A stretch of 64,000 bases of DNA from DT-110 sp030148525 (GCA_965227445.1 OZ245751.1:4402001-4466000), one strand, 5' to 3'; shown: positions 10,001-18,700, numbered from the stretch's first letter. Made by a program: numbers and translations. The notes: generated by a model not told the origin, from the sequence alone.

Positions 10001-11188
10001 CCACATATCCTCTACATCCAGGCAATTATCACGGAAGGATGTTATCAGATCGGCGGCCGACCAGGTCAGGGTATCCAGTCCTGCGGGCAATTCCAGAATA
10101 GTATCGCCCACGCAGGTAAGTTCGGGCAGGGATTCATCGATTAACTCGATCACCCCACTGCACAACTCATCACCACTATCGCGAATTTGCAAATGGTAAT
10201 TGGTAAGTGTATCCAGGGCATCGCAATCAAGTACGCCCGGGGTTACGATCATATTGGAAGGATCAATACAATTGTCGGCGAAATCAAGAATAACATCCGA
10301 CGGCCGAAGGAATACCGGAAACCCATTGTTAGGGTAGGTTAGCCTTATCGTATCCCGACATTGCAGGGTAGCTGCGAAGGTATCGCGAACTGCCAGGATG
10401 CCTGTTCCCAGGGTATCACCCCGCACCGCATCGTAGAGGGTAAAAGGCTGATCGCGATTCGCATCGGTGCAATCCACAAACGCAGGCTCAACCGCCAGGT
10501 CGCCAAAGCGCAGACAATTATCATTCAGGGCAACGACCAATAATTCGGGGCGCACCCGAATTTCGGTGTCATCTTCTTCCAGGTATAAAAAGAAGGAATC
10601 CACTACGGTCACCTGAGGGGGAGTTGGGTCAAGCACCTCGATGGTACCGGTAGCAACGATCTGGTTGCTTCCCTCCCAGCTCAGGGTATAATTTACCGGG
10701 CGTCCAACATCGGAGCAATCCACTTCCGCGGGTTGTACGATGAGTTTATTGGCACCTGCACATCCGCCGCCCACAATACTGTCAACGAGTAACTCGGCGG
10801 TGAGGGCAATATCATTTTCGTCTTCGGCCAAAGCCAGGGTGACGGAATCCTTGGCGTACACAACGGCATCCTCGGGTACGCCAATCTGTACCTGTCCGGT
10901 ACACAATAGGAAATTGGTGCCGTCTACGCGAATTTCGTAGTCGATGGTCTTACCGGCATCGTCGCAGGTCACCTCGGCGGGGACCACAAAAAGGCGATCA
11001 AAAGGTACGCAGCCTTCCGGATCAACCGTCATTAAGTCAGCAGGTTGGAGTGCATAGGTTCCCGACTCCGGTACTTGGATGGTTACATCCGTTTTGCAGT
11101 CGTAGGAACATTGGGAAAAGAGATCTGTGTTTGGGAAAATAATTGCTAGCAACACGATTCCCAGCAATAGCGGGTACCGAATATTCAT
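7082..11188 (-). CDS. Large T9SS-secreted surface protein with about 14 Ig-like repeats
   Basis: Secreted protein of 1368 residues. It has an N-terminal signal peptide ending near FSQC, then about 14 repeats of roughly 85 residues. Each repeat has the pattern ..C.DTV..L...(S)F.DNC...L.., ..DC.D.G...Y.L, then CSGTI.V.D..P; the paired cysteines suggest one disulfide per repeat. Repeats resemble Ig-like/HYR-like adhesion modules. The last about 80 residues (LELFPNPTDGRLQVVLP to the end) are a type A T9SS sorting domain, so the protein is exported by the type IX system and attached to or released from the surface. Likely an adhesin or structural matrix protein; no enzymatic motif is visible. It appears monocistronic. 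Confidence 0.88.
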   Translation of the reverse strand: MNIRYPLLLGIVLLAIIFPNTDLFSQCSYDCKTDVTIQVPESGTYALQPADLMTVDPEGCVPFDRLFVVPAEVTCDDAGKTIDYEIRVDGTNFLLCTGQVQIGVPEDAVVYAKDSVTLALAEDENDIALTAELLVDSIVGGGCAGANKLIVQPAEVDCSDVGRPVNYTLSWEGSNQIVATGTIEVLDPTPPQVTVVDSFFLYLEEDDTEIRVRPELLVVALNDNCLRFGDLAVEPAFVDCTDANRDQPFTLYDAVRGDTLGTGILAVRDTFAATLQCRDTIRLTYPNNGFPVFLRPSDVILDFADNCIDPSNMIVTPGVLDCDALDTLTNYHLQIRDSGDELCSGVIELIDESLPELTCVGDTILELPAGLDTLTWSAADLITSFRDNCLDVEDMWVVPDLTFTCSSVGDTIDYVIYTPDSTALCGGTIYVRNQPSDTLICSEQVTVDLPVDTAVLDLGLGDVLANFDSLSCPTLTDLSLSLSSVDCGDLGSDLPYLVTSTTRGDTLCTGTITVRDTTPPVFTCMDSVVVYQLEDGSTIPLTADLVISDFSDNCMSVDDLQLTTPSVPCFIGDANLDYEVLMPGGDTLCTGVLVIRDTFPPSFQCVDTLRRVLPTDGSPVTLQAADAINQFSDNCFDLNDLFITPDELDCTSAGDTTLTYSVRIVPTNERVCSGVLEIIDNSEPVITCVDTFRLSLAADGTAPAPELSDLMTSFADNCGTPDDLNLSVADTFNCADQAIPQTYDIQLADGRSACSGIILVGDQTAPVVTCRPGPVDVFLAEGSDILTLSADQFVTSFGDNCANTSSLEIVPKQVSCSFEGDTLDYAIRWTFTGEVLCQGQFVVRDTFHPAPVCRDTVVYSLPAFDDNSRLGIEDIILEVNDNCATFTEFALDLPEPDCADGGSFLPYNLTYRASGDTLCRGIVQVIDDVDLNITCKTQAEFTIPSGDVPPVLFPETVIADFSDNCTRISDLRLDPMRYSCDDVGQPMPYTLRIADTDETVCTGTITIVERAAPVVACKESITVELTDSDNVLDIAPGDVITSIQEDCTPIFDLGASITPSNVDCDDAGLMLPYTVTVTDASGNKGRCNGVITVLDDLAPEAVCKDSVTVTLSNDGFEFPNPRILDAGSFDNCNSTFQLNYRMSPSLFNCDDIGQTFETKLRVRDRAGNESTCTSYLTVEGPENPMTVEIIPPANLDCNSVAVFRANVQNAGFFQRYNWVVEEGSERGWRIVSSRSGQSVQVATGEGAFKLSVSVETIGGCTATDSVEETCESGAGGVIVTSVGDQTDDQPLELFPNPTDGRLQVVLPGWQGEVRYRILNLQGMVVQQTGDRFVDIRDDLDVTNLPAGTYLLSVERAGAQPISKTFVKQ

Positions 11189-11369
11189 CCGTCGTCAGTT
11201 TTTGGTTATGATTGCAAGTTCAATGGGATAACTGGTGTAATATAGTGGATCTAACGGGCGGGGTAGCAACAGGACTGGAAAAGTCTTTCCTGTAAAAGAA
11301 GTTATCCAACCATAAAGATAAGGAAAATCTAATTGGTTTGCTTAAAATTCGTCGGAACGATCATATGAT

Positions 11370-11912
11370 TTATTCCTCTTCATTGTCCTCGGAACCATCC
11401 CGCACAGCCGACAAGCCCCGTGCGTATTCCAGGAACAATTTATGGGCTGCCGTAAAACGGAAGGTATCTTCGTCCAGGCGATCGATAATCCGACGACGCT
11501 GCAAGCGATTGTAAAAATTCCGCCGGGTCAGCGGGTCCCGGAGATTTTTACTACTCTCCAAGATTTCTTTAAAGGAGGTCAGTTCGAGCATTTGTTCTAT
11601 CTCTTCCACACTGAAGCTTTGAAAAGCAAAAGCCTCCGTCAAATTGCGGCCCTCCCGGTCCAGTTCATAGGATAGTACCCCCAAAAAGATACAGACATCG
11701 CGGGAAAAAGCATCGTTCTCGCGCACACTTTCCAAATAGGCATAATCACCATGAAACTGTAAGTTCAGCGAAAAAGAAGAGTGAAAAAAAGCCCGATAAT
11801 AGTCGATATGTTCTTTGAGGATCACAAACTCCGGTTCACCTTCAAGCAAGAAACGCCCCTCCTGTAACAGGGCCTCGACGATTTGTCTGTGTTGTGCAGG
11901 AAATGATTGCAT
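11370..11912 (-). CDS. MukE/MksE/JetB-like KITE subunit of a condensin-like complex
   Basis: Soluble protein of 180 residues, third gene of a compact operon. It is helical, with a C-terminal winged-helix-like stretch (about residues 125-165: DPLTRRNFYNRLQRRRII, then DTFRFTAAHKLFLEYA). The segment RDVCIFLGVLSYELDREGR resembles MksE/JetB proteins. Such proteins dimerise and bind the kleisin, regulating the SMC motor. It starts 5 bp after the kleisin gene stop. Similarity is weak by eye, so the assignment rests on size, winged-helix look and gene context. The acidic tail (DGSEDNEEE) is unremarkable. Confidence 0.6.
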   Translation of the reverse strand: MQSFPAQHRQIVEALLQEGRFLLEGEPEFVILKEHIDYYRAFFHSSFSLNLQFHGDYAYLESVRENDAFSRDVCIFLGVLSYELDREGRNLTEAFAFQSFSVEEIEQMLELTSFKEILESSKNLRDPLTRRNFYNRLQRRRIIDRLDEDTFRFTAAHKLFLEYARGLSAVRDGSEDNEEE

Positions 11913-11917
11913 AGGTC

Positions 11918-13126
11918 CTATTTTGCTTTTCGGGTCACCGCCACGCGGGGCATGATAAAAGAAACACCATCAACAGCCACCTGCGCGCGATCATCGGAGA
12001 AAATCATTTGTAGCCTTTCCCCTTCTTCAAATGCCAGACTGCAGATTCGGAAAAACCGGGTTCGGGACGGTCGGTCTTCAAAGGTTTGCAGGGCCTCGTG
12101 GCACCATCTAAAGTAGTCATCCACCGGTAGCGCCCGGTCCAGGCGTTTCAGGTACGCACGCCGGTCGAAATAACTGCCGCTACTTGCCGGTGGACTGGCA
12201 TCCGTATTCAGTACTACTGCCGCGGGACGCTTGATAAACTGTTCGAGAAAAAACTGTACTTCCGTTTCCATGCTATCACCCAGCAGGGAAAAGGCATGGC
12301 GCTTGGGTAGTCGGGGTACTTCGCGGTGAAAGGGGCGCTCTAAAAAATGTACCCATCCGTTCAGTATCTCGGACTCTCGTTGCAGCCGTTCAATCAGCGG
12401 CAATAATTCGCGGGTGATGATCCGTGACTGATCAACCATGCGGCGGTCGGCAACCCGAAGCAAATCGTGTAGCTGGGTATAGCGGTCAGCAATCCGTGGT
12501 TCGGAAGCCACGAACCGGGCCTGGTTCACGGCTCCGGAAATGCGGGTCAGCACATTGGCGATGGATTTGGGATTGTGCACATCCAATATCCGGCTCAGCG
12601 GATCAATATAGTGCTCGATCAGGTGACGCGCTTTACGGACCCGTTCGCTAAAGGTCATTTGATCCTTATTCGTTTTGAGTTCCTGAGTGGCTCGCAACAG
12701 TTGTCCGGTATTGCTCTCCACATTATCCAGGAAACGTTGCACCTCATCGTAGAGGGCATCCAGGCGTTCCCGCAGAAGTACAGGATTCTGGTATTTATCG
12801 ACACCGGCAATACGGTCGAGTAACTCTTCCAGAGATACCCGGTATTTTTCAAGCTCTTCGGGCAAAAGCGGCTTAAATTCACTCAATAGGAACCCCAGGA
12901 ACTGACGCAATGGCTCAGATAGCCGGAAATCATTGTACTGAGGAATGAGTAATTTATACTCGAACAAGCGCTTTACTGTCACATCTCCGCTACCCCGTAC
13001 CATTTGATCAAAGTCCTGACCGGCCACTACATTGTCGTCCAGTTGGGCACGGTAGAGCCTCCGGAATAAATCGAAATTCTCTTCGATAAATCGCAAAACC
13101 TTATCGGGATCAGCTTTCCAGATCAT
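11918..13126 (-). CDS. MukF/MksF/JetA-like kleisin subunit
   Basis: Soluble 402-residue protein, middle gene of the operon. Residues about 1-90 look like a winged-helix domain (RGSGDVTVKRLFEYKLLI, then DFRLSEPLRQFLGFLLSEF). Residues about 90-260 are a long helical, coiled region. The C-terminal 120 residues form a further globular domain that would contact the SMC head. This layout matches MukF/MksF/JetA kleisins, which bridge two SMC ATPase heads. Its ATG overlaps the stop of the SMC gene as ATGA (13123-13126), implying translational coupling. The role is chromosome organisation or plasmid restriction, depending on partners. Confidence 0.65.
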   Translation of the reverse strand: MIWKADPDKVLRFIEENFDLFRRLYRAQLDDNVVAGQDFDQMVRGSGDVTVKRLFEYKLLIPQYNDFRLSEPLRQFLGFLLSEFKPLLPEELEKYRVSLEELLDRIAGVDKYQNPVLLRERLDALYDEVQRFLDNVESNTGQLLRATQELKTNKDQMTFSERVRKARHLIEHYIDPLSRILDVHNPKSIANVLTRISGAVNQARFVASEPRIADRYTQLHDLLRVADRRMVDQSRIITRELLPLIERLQRESEILNGWVHFLERPFHREVPRLPKRHAFSLLGDSMETEVQFFLEQFIKRPAAVVLNTDASPPASSGSYFDRRAYLKRLDRALPVDDYFRWCHEALQTFEDRPSRTRFFRICSLAFEEGERLQMIFSDDRAQVAVDGVSFIMPRVAVTRKAK

Positions 13127-15840
13127 GCGTCCAAAGTGGTTTCAGCCCGGGTAGTACGATCAACATCAATATAGTGTTTATCAGCCTCCACAATGAGTTG
13201 CCCCGAGGGATTACGGCGAATCATCACGTAGCGTTCAAAGCCGTCGACAAAGTCAGGAGCAGCGAAAATAGGGTAAAAATGATGTTCCCGACAAAAGTCC
13301 ACCAGCTGCGGCCGGTTCTTACCGTCGATGGTGGCAATCTCATCGATGAAGAGCACCACGCGGTTGTCGGGAGTGCGCAGGCTCAGGCGGCTGATCACCG
13401 TCATAATGATAATCAGTCGGAGCATGCGGTCAGTACCATCGCTTTCCACCTGCTTGCCCAGATCGACCGATCGCATTTTACCGTTCACCTTGAGACGCAG
13501 ACGAAGGCTGAAGAGTTCGGAGAACTTGACGACGACCCCCTTCTCCAGGTACGTCTGCAGAACCCCCAACCGATTGGTAGTCGACTCTTCCAACCGGAAC
13601 AATCCTTCTGATTGCAACGACAGGTCGGCAATGTTCGACAAGTCCCGCTGGAGGCGTTCATTCGGCTCTAGTTCCACCTGCAAGCTCTCCAGATTCGAGA
13701 TCTGGATCTCGCTGAGTTTGCGGTTGAATTCCTGGTGTATGAACTGGCGAAACTCCAGGTAGGAATCCAGGAACTTACGGGCCGGATTGGCAAATTGTAC
13801 AGCAATGTTATCGAGGAGGGCGCGGATACTGCGCTCTTTATCCTCCATGGAGATCAGCTCTTGCTCCAGGGTTTGAATGAAGGCCTCTTCGTCGGCCAGA
13901 TCAAAGCCGGTAAGTGACTTCAACTGTACAAACAACTGGTTCTTCTGCTCGCGGTCTTCGCGCAGCGCCCGTTCGTCCTTTTGCAAGGTTCGCAACTGCT
14001 CTTCCAGATCGAGACCGGAAGGTATGGCTTCGATCTCCTCTTCTCCCCAGGCTGGTAACTGAAGCTGGTCGAGGGCCCGCAAATCGCGTTCAATACCCTG
14101 GTAGCGCTGGTAGTTTTCGGTCAATTGCTCGCTGAGGACAGTGATCCCTTTTTCCATGGAACTGGCGTCCTCATTGATCAGACGCAGTTGTTCTTCCAGT
14201 CCTTCTACTTCCTGTTCCAGGCGAGCGAGCGTCCGCCGGTTAAGCTTGAGCTCGTCTTGCAAGTCCGGCAAATCCTTCACCCTTTGTAATTGGTGCCGGA
14301 TGCGGTCCCGGTCGGCGCGCAACTTATCGCGTTCCTGCTCTACTTCATCCTGGCGTTCCGAGGTATCTACTAATTTGCGAAGGCGATCGAGGTCGGTGGC
14401 AATATGTTTTCGTTCTGCTTCCAGTTCTTCGGGGCTGGTGACTTCCGGGAGGGGAAAATCGTCCGGTAATTTGATGCGCCCATCGAAGAGTTCGATCAGT
14501 CGGCTGGCCTTTTCGACTGGCTTTTCGACCGCCGACCGGGACATGCGGGCTATCTCCGGACTCAGGATAGCATTCAGCAACCGCCGGGTTTGGGGATCGG
14601 AACTGAGGTGGGAAATCAGCCAATCGTCGATCTGTTCCTGCTGGCGGGAAAGGCGTTGCAAGCGGGCTTCGAGTCGCTCCGTTCGCTTGCGGAGTTCGGC
14701 TTGCTTCTTCTGATCGTATCCTTTCAGTTCCACCAGCCGGTAACTCACCTGCTCCAGTTGGGTATCGGCATTCTGGAGTTGCTGCTCCAAAAGGGACTCA
14801 GCCGGCAGGTTCAGCAGCTCCTGGTTTTCCCGCTCCAGTTCCTGTAATTTTGCCTTGGTTTGGCGGATATCGCCCTGCAGGCCGCCAAGTTGGCGGTTAA
14901 TCTGGTCGCGCTCACGAGCTTTTACCATGAGCTTATCACGGAACTCCTCCTGCTCCTCTTCGCGCTTGCGACGGCTGATAAGCAAGTCGGCCAGGGTATT
15001 TTTAGCGCTGATACGCAGGGTGGCCGAGCGTCGACAAAGATCTTCGTAGCGAGTGGCCACGGATCGCGACAGTTCCTGAAAACGATCGAACTCTTCGCGA
15101 ATATTCCGCAGCACCTCCATCTTCTGGCTTTCCATGCGCAGACGATCGATCTGCTGGATGTTCTGTCGGCTATAGCTTAGTTTTTCCTGGTCGCGATTGT
15201 CGGCGATCAGGAGAATTTCCTTCAGTGCGTCATTATTGATCAGTTTGGAGTTGATCAGGTAGCGATACACTTTCGAGAAGCTATTGGAAAAGCCGATGGT
15301 TTTACTCGATTTAGTAAGCCATACCGCAGCATCATTACTGCGTCCGATCTGGTAGATGGTGCGCAGGATATCTTGTTGCTGGGTGAAGTTGGTCATTTTT
15401 ACCGCCCGCCGGTTTAATTGCCCCACGACCCCTTTAAAGTCACGCATGACCGCACCCTTCCCTTTTTTGGCGGAAGCCGAATCCGAATCAAAGAACAAAC
15501 CCCTGTCGTAGGCCTCGTCGAAGCGCAGGTAGCGCAACTCGCCATCACCCTTGCGGTGAACGATGATGCAATAGGCCTTGCGACGCTTGCGGATCTCAAA
15601 AACGATAAAGCTGCGTTCGGGCTCGGGGAAATAGTGCGCCAGGGTCTCTTTATCGGCTGAGCGTTCCCCGCTAAAGGTCATGAGGTTGCGGTTAACCAAA
15701 AAGAGAAAGTTGAGCGAATAGATGAGGGAGCTTTTACCCACGTTATTGGAGCCAACCAACTGCATGGAATCACCCTCTGTAAAATCCAGTTCGGCCAGCT
15801 GATAAGAACAGCTATTGAGAAGTACTAATTTTGTCAGCAT
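13123..15840 (-). CDS. SMC-like ATPase (MukB/MksB/JetC type)
   Basis: SMC-family ATPase of 905 residues from the ATG at 15840 (an in-frame ATG at 15867 adds 9 unlikely residues). Walker A is GSNNVGKSS near residue 30. Two long coiled-coil arms (about 240-420 and 480-710) surround a short hinge-like segment near 410-475. Walker B is VVLFIDE near residue 828. The place of the ABC signature is taken by SDGTDRMLRL near residue 800; no LSGGQ is visible. Length and arms are shorter than MukB (about 1480) and near MksB. It is the first gene of an SMC-kleisin-KITE operon and so probably the motor of a loop-extruding complex. No JetD-like nuclease gene lies beside it. Confidence 0.8.
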   Translation of the reverse strand: MLTKLVLLNSCSYQLAELDFTEGDSMQLVGSNNVGKSSLIYSLNFLFLVNRNLMTFSGERSADKETLAHYFPEPERSFIVFEIRKRRKAYCIIVHRKGDGELRYLRFDEAYDRGLFFDSDSASAKKGKGAVMRDFKGVVGQLNRRAVKMTNFTQQQDILRTIYQIGRSNDAAVWLTKSSKTIGFSNSFSKVYRYLINSKLINNDALKEILLIADNRDQEKLSYSRQNIQQIDRLRMESQKMEVLRNIREEFDRFQELSRSVATRYEDLCRRSATLRISAKNTLADLLISRRKREEEQEEFRDKLMVKARERDQINRQLGGLQGDIRQTKAKLQELERENQELLNLPAESLLEQQLQNADTQLEQVSYRLVELKGYDQKKQAELRKRTERLEARLQRLSRQQEQIDDWLISHLSSDPQTRRLLNAILSPEIARMSRSAVEKPVEKASRLIELFDGRIKLPDDFPLPEVTSPEELEAERKHIATDLDRLRKLVDTSERQDEVEQERDKLRADRDRIRHQLQRVKDLPDLQDELKLNRRTLARLEQEVEGLEEQLRLINEDASSMEKGITVLSEQLTENYQRYQGIERDLRALDQLQLPAWGEEEIEAIPSGLDLEEQLRTLQKDERALREDREQKNQLFVQLKSLTGFDLADEEAFIQTLEQELISMEDKERSIRALLDNIAVQFANPARKFLDSYLEFRQFIHQEFNRKLSEIQISNLESLQVELEPNERLQRDLSNIADLSLQSEGLFRLEESTTNRLGVLQTYLEKGVVVKFSELFSLRLRLKVNGKMRSVDLGKQVESDGTDRMLRLIIIMTVISRLSLRTPDNRVVLFIDEIATIDGKNRPQLVDFCREHHFYPIFAAPDFVDGFERYVMIRRNPSGQLIVEADKHYIDVDRTTRAETTLDA

Positions 15841-15864
15841 TAACGTCGCTTGGCTTGAGAAGGT

Positions 15865-15872
15865 CAAAGGTA
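15865..15872 (-). promoter_or_regulatory. Bacteroidota -7 promoter element of the SMC operon
   Basis: On the minus strand this reads TACCTTTG, a full match to TAnnTTTG, 25 bp upstream of the SMC start codon. No clear TTG is seen at -33. Confidence 0.55.
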
Positions 15873-15980
15873 GCTAAAGCTAAGGATTTACCCTGAGTCA
15901 CCCGCAAAAGACCTAGTCGGGCGACGAAATTTTTACGGGATTCTGGCGCGAGTGCGGAGGGGGATGTGTATTATGGCATC

Positions 15981-16925
15981 ATGAAGGATACGCAAACCAA
16001 TATGGAGTTTCGATTGCTGTCGCGGCAGCGCATTCCGATTTGGGAGGGACTGCTGGGATGGATGCTGGCCTTGCAGTTCATCCTACCCGCTTCGTTATTG
16101 CGAACGGATTGGATACACCTAATGGTGTTGTTTGCGCCACTGGTGGTGGTTCCATTAGCTCTGCGCCTGAGTGGTGCCTGGATGGGTTTTCTGAAGCCCA
16201 TGCGGTGGCTCTTTTTTCCAGCCGCACTTATGCTGGGAGTTCCCTACTGCGTACCGAATGTTTCGTGGATTAGCTACCTATCCATTCCCTGGTTGATGTG
16301 GACGGGAGTTGCGGCGCTGCGGGCGCTTCGCCATTTCTTTCGCATTCCTTATCCCGATCGGACATTCAGCCAGTTTGCGACTTTGGTTGGCTTTCTGTAT
16401 TTGCCGGTTGGTGCTGCCTGGGCTCTGGCGGATCGGATGGGTATTCATCCTTTGGGATTTCAGGATCCCATCGTATTGCTTACGGCTGCACATTTTCATT
16501 ATGCCGGATTTGTGTTGCCAGTCGTTGCAGGTTTTTTGCTTTCGCAAAAGGATAACGGGGTTTTCCGCGGCATTACCTGGGGCATACTGACCAGCATTCC
16601 GCTCGTAGCTTTGGGTATCCTGGTCACGCACTGGGGAGGACCTACGTGGGTCGAAAGTGCATTTGCCGTCTTCATGGGATTATCGGGTATGGGTTTGGCA
16701 TGTTGGCAAATCAGTCATTCATTGGGTCAATCAACAGCACTACGTTGGCTACCCCTGATCGGAAGCGTTTTATTGCTTTCGGGAATGATGCTGGCGATCA
16801 GTTATGGGATGCGTTTCGTTTGGCCGGGCTTGAGTATCTCGTATATGTACGCCATTCACGGAACGATGAATGTGGTCGCGTGTTTGTTGTTGGTGTTGCA
16901 GCCGAAGGCAACTGAAGGATTGTGA
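15981..16925 (+). CDS. YndJ-like multi-pass membrane protein
   Basis: Integral membrane protein of 314 residues with about 9 hydrophobic segments. The stretch VLLTAAHFHYAGFVLPVVAG (about residues 165-185) is characteristic of the YndJ family, and its histidines could bind a metal or haem. No function is established for the family as far as I know. The ATG at 15981 is preferred to one at 15966 because the extra residues are not conserved-looking; an ATG at 16002 is also possible. It is divergent from the SMC operon and convergent with the HMG-CoA synthase gene. Confidence 0.75.
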   Translation: MKDTQTNMEFRLLSRQRIPIWEGLLGWMLALQFILPASLLRTDWIHLMVLFAPLVVVPLALRLSGAWMGFLKPMRWLFFPAALMLGVPYCVPNVSWISYLSIPWLMWTGVAALRALRHFFRIPYPDRTFSQFATLVGFLYLPVGAAWALADRMGIHPLGFQDPIVLLTAAHFHYAGFVLPVVAGFLLSQKDNGVFRGITWGILTSIPLVALGILVTHWGGPTWVESAFAVFMGLSGMGLACWQISHSLGQSTALRWLPLIGSVLLLSGMMLAISYGMRFVWPGLSISYMYAIHGTMNVVACLLLVLQPKATEGL

Positions 16926-16984
16926 TTATGCAAAGCCTTGCTAGATTATTTTTTGTGAAAGTCAATTTTTTGACCCTTAAATTC

Positions 16985-17013
16985 AAAAAGGCGATGCCAT
17001 CTAGGATGGCATC
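16985..17013 (-). terminator. Intrinsic terminator of HMG-CoA synthase; palindrome copy 2
   Basis: The 9-bp-arm palindrome GATGCCATC / GATGGCATC at 16993-17013 is followed on the minus strand by GCC and five T. It is identical to the reverse complement of 3022-3042, so a dispersed repeat supplies the terminator here. A third, imperfect half (GGTGGCATG) follows at about 17018-17025. Confidence 0.75.
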
Positions 17014-17050
17014 CTGGGTGGCATGTAGGTTTTTGACCCGGGAACGTTGA

Positions 17051-18583
17051 TTATTTCACCTCCAGACCAACGGGAGTCTGTACCGCATACGTTCTCGCTC
17101 CCTCGCGAGTTCCCCGCTCAGCGTGGATTTCTGATAAACGGAAGATCAGCCGGTCCGGCGCTATTGGCTGCTGCAACCGTCCGCGGTGCAGCTTTTCGTA
17201 GAGCTGATAATCGATTGGCTGACGGTTCTCCAGGCGTTGCCCGGTATCGAGTGCACCTACCACCTCTTTCCAACGGGGTTGTACGCGTCCCGCAAACACC
17301 TTGGACTTGGAGCCACTACCGTACCCGAAGAAGCCCAATGTAGCCCCACTCAGGTCGGTGCCCTCGGCGTAGTCTGCTTCCAGAGAGCTAAGCAAACTCA
17401 GGAAAATAGAACCGGCGTACAGGTTGCCCATACGTGAAGAGTAGCGCTCACCACGCTCGATCTTTTCAGAAACAAAGTTTCGGTAGCGTTGGGATTTGGA
17501 TACAGCCCGTAAGAAGGAATTCATTGCTTTTTCATATGCTTCCTCCGAATCGAATTGGTCCACCCGGGGCTCTGTGGCCTCCATTTCCTGAAGCAATAAA
17601 TCCAGATCTCCTCTTTTTTTGGCTTCCGCCAAAAAGACTTCCGAGAACATACGGCGCGCCTGGTAAGCATAAGGCAAATGAAAAATAATACGCCGCCACT
17701 GATCGGTCGTTGGCTCACCGGAGCTCGTAAGCTGTTGCTCGTAATGATCCAAGGCTTCTCTGATGCGGCTGCGATAGCAATCGTTTGAATAGGGACCATC
17801 AAATACCGGCGTATCCCGGTGAATGAGGAAGTAATCCTCGTTGGAATCCCAATGTCTTTTTTCTTCGAGTACTTCCGGATTTAACTTTTCCAGAATATCC
17901 GCCCATTTGCCTTGCGGCACCCCAGCTTCTTTAAGCGCTTCTTCTAATAAAGAACGCTTTGATATTTTCCGCAAGGGTTTGAAAAAATCGTGGACCGGAC
18001 GCGTTGCAATTCCTACTTCGGGCTCAATGGCCAACAAACGTGGCGCTTCGGTCAGCAACATAGCTACCGCTCCAGCTCCCTGGGTATACTCACCGGTACT
18101 GGCCAGTTCGTATTTGGCATTGTCGCTGGCCACCACAATAGCTTTGCGTTGCTCCCCGGCCCGTATCCAGTCCAGGGAATTCAGCATGGCATCAACCCCT
18201 CCTACACAGGCGAAGGTCAGGTCGACCACATCACAGTGTAAAAGACAATCGGCACCGTACTCACGGGCCAAATATTGTTGCAGCATATCCTGCACGTAGG
18301 TGGCAGTTGGCTTGGCACCGTCCAGGGCGCTTTCAGTTCCCAGGTAAATGCGACCAATTTCGGATGGTACTAATTGATTCCGTTCGATAAGTTCCAAAAT
18401 AGCGTGAGCAGCCATAGTAGCTGCATCCTCGTCTACATCCGCAACGCTCATTTCCCGCAGGCCCAAGCCCTTATTCAGCTTGGCGTATTCAATGGAACGG
18501 GCTTCAGCTAATGTTTGAATGGGTACGTACAGGGCGGGGATGTGTACCGCCATATCATCGATTCCTACCGTTTTGGACTGCAT
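17051..18583 (-). CDS. Hydroxymethylglutaryl-CoA synthase family protein
   Basis: Thiolase-fold condensing enzyme of 510 residues from the ATG at 18583. It carries the HMG-CoA synthase catalytic triad: E84 (LGTESALDGAKPT), nucleophile C126 (DLTFACVGGVDAM) and H302 (FHLPYAYQARRMF). The family condenses acetyl-CoA with acetoacetyl-CoA for the mevalonate pathway; some members instead perform beta-branching in polyketide synthesis. No polyketide genes are nearby, so the mevalonate role is favoured by inference. Start choice: the frame is open to 18673, but similarity begins at MQSKTVGIDD. It is monocistronic, with a palindromic terminator at its 3' end. Confidence 0.87.
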   Translation of the reverse strand: MQSKTVGIDDMAVHIPALYVPIQTLAEARSIEYAKLNKGLGLREMSVADVDEDAATMAAHAILELIERNQLVPSEIGRIYLGTESALDGAKPTATYVQDMLQQYLAREYGADCLLHCDVVDLTFACVGGVDAMLNSLDWIRAGEQRKAIVVASDNAKYELASTGEYTQGAGAVAMLLTEAPRLLAIEPEVGIATRPVHDFFKPLRKISKRSLLEEALKEAGVPQGKWADILEKLNPEVLEEKRHWDSNEDYFLIHRDTPVFDGPYSNDCYRSRIREALDHYEQQLTSSGEPTTDQWRRIIFHLPYAYQARRMFSEVFLAEAKKRGDLDLLLQEMEATEPRVDQFDSEEAYEKAMNSFLRAVSKSQRYRNFVSEKIERGERYSSRMGNLYAGSIFLSLLSSLEADYAEGTDLSGATLGFFGYGSGSKSKVFAGRVQPRWKEVVGALDTGQRLENRQPIDYQLYEKLHRGRLQQPIAPDRLIFRLSEIHAERGTREGARTYAVQTPVGLEVK

Positions 18584-18615
18584 ATGATCCGGATTTAAAA
18601 AGAATTGGAATTTCC

Positions 18616-18623
18616 CAAAAGTA
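18616..18623 (-). promoter_or_regulatory. -7 promoter element of HMG-CoA synthase
   Basis: Minus-strand TACTTTTG matches TAnnTTTG exactly, 33 bp upstream of the chosen ATG at 18583. It supports that start over the longer frame, whose extension would cover this element. Confidence 0.5.
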
Positions 18624-18700
18624 TTGCCCCCTAAACATGTCGCCACTAATTCCGTTCTTGGTTCCCTTTTCAATAGCCTGCGGACTTACGACCCCTAACC

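Noticed and set aside
7791..10940. Many 60-170 residue plus-strand ORFs opposite the adhesin gene
   Set aside because: They are antisense shadows caused by the repeated composition of the adhesin repeats.
11370..15840. Complete Wadjet (JetABCD) defence system
   Set aside because: No JetD-like gene lies on either side; the gene order also differs.
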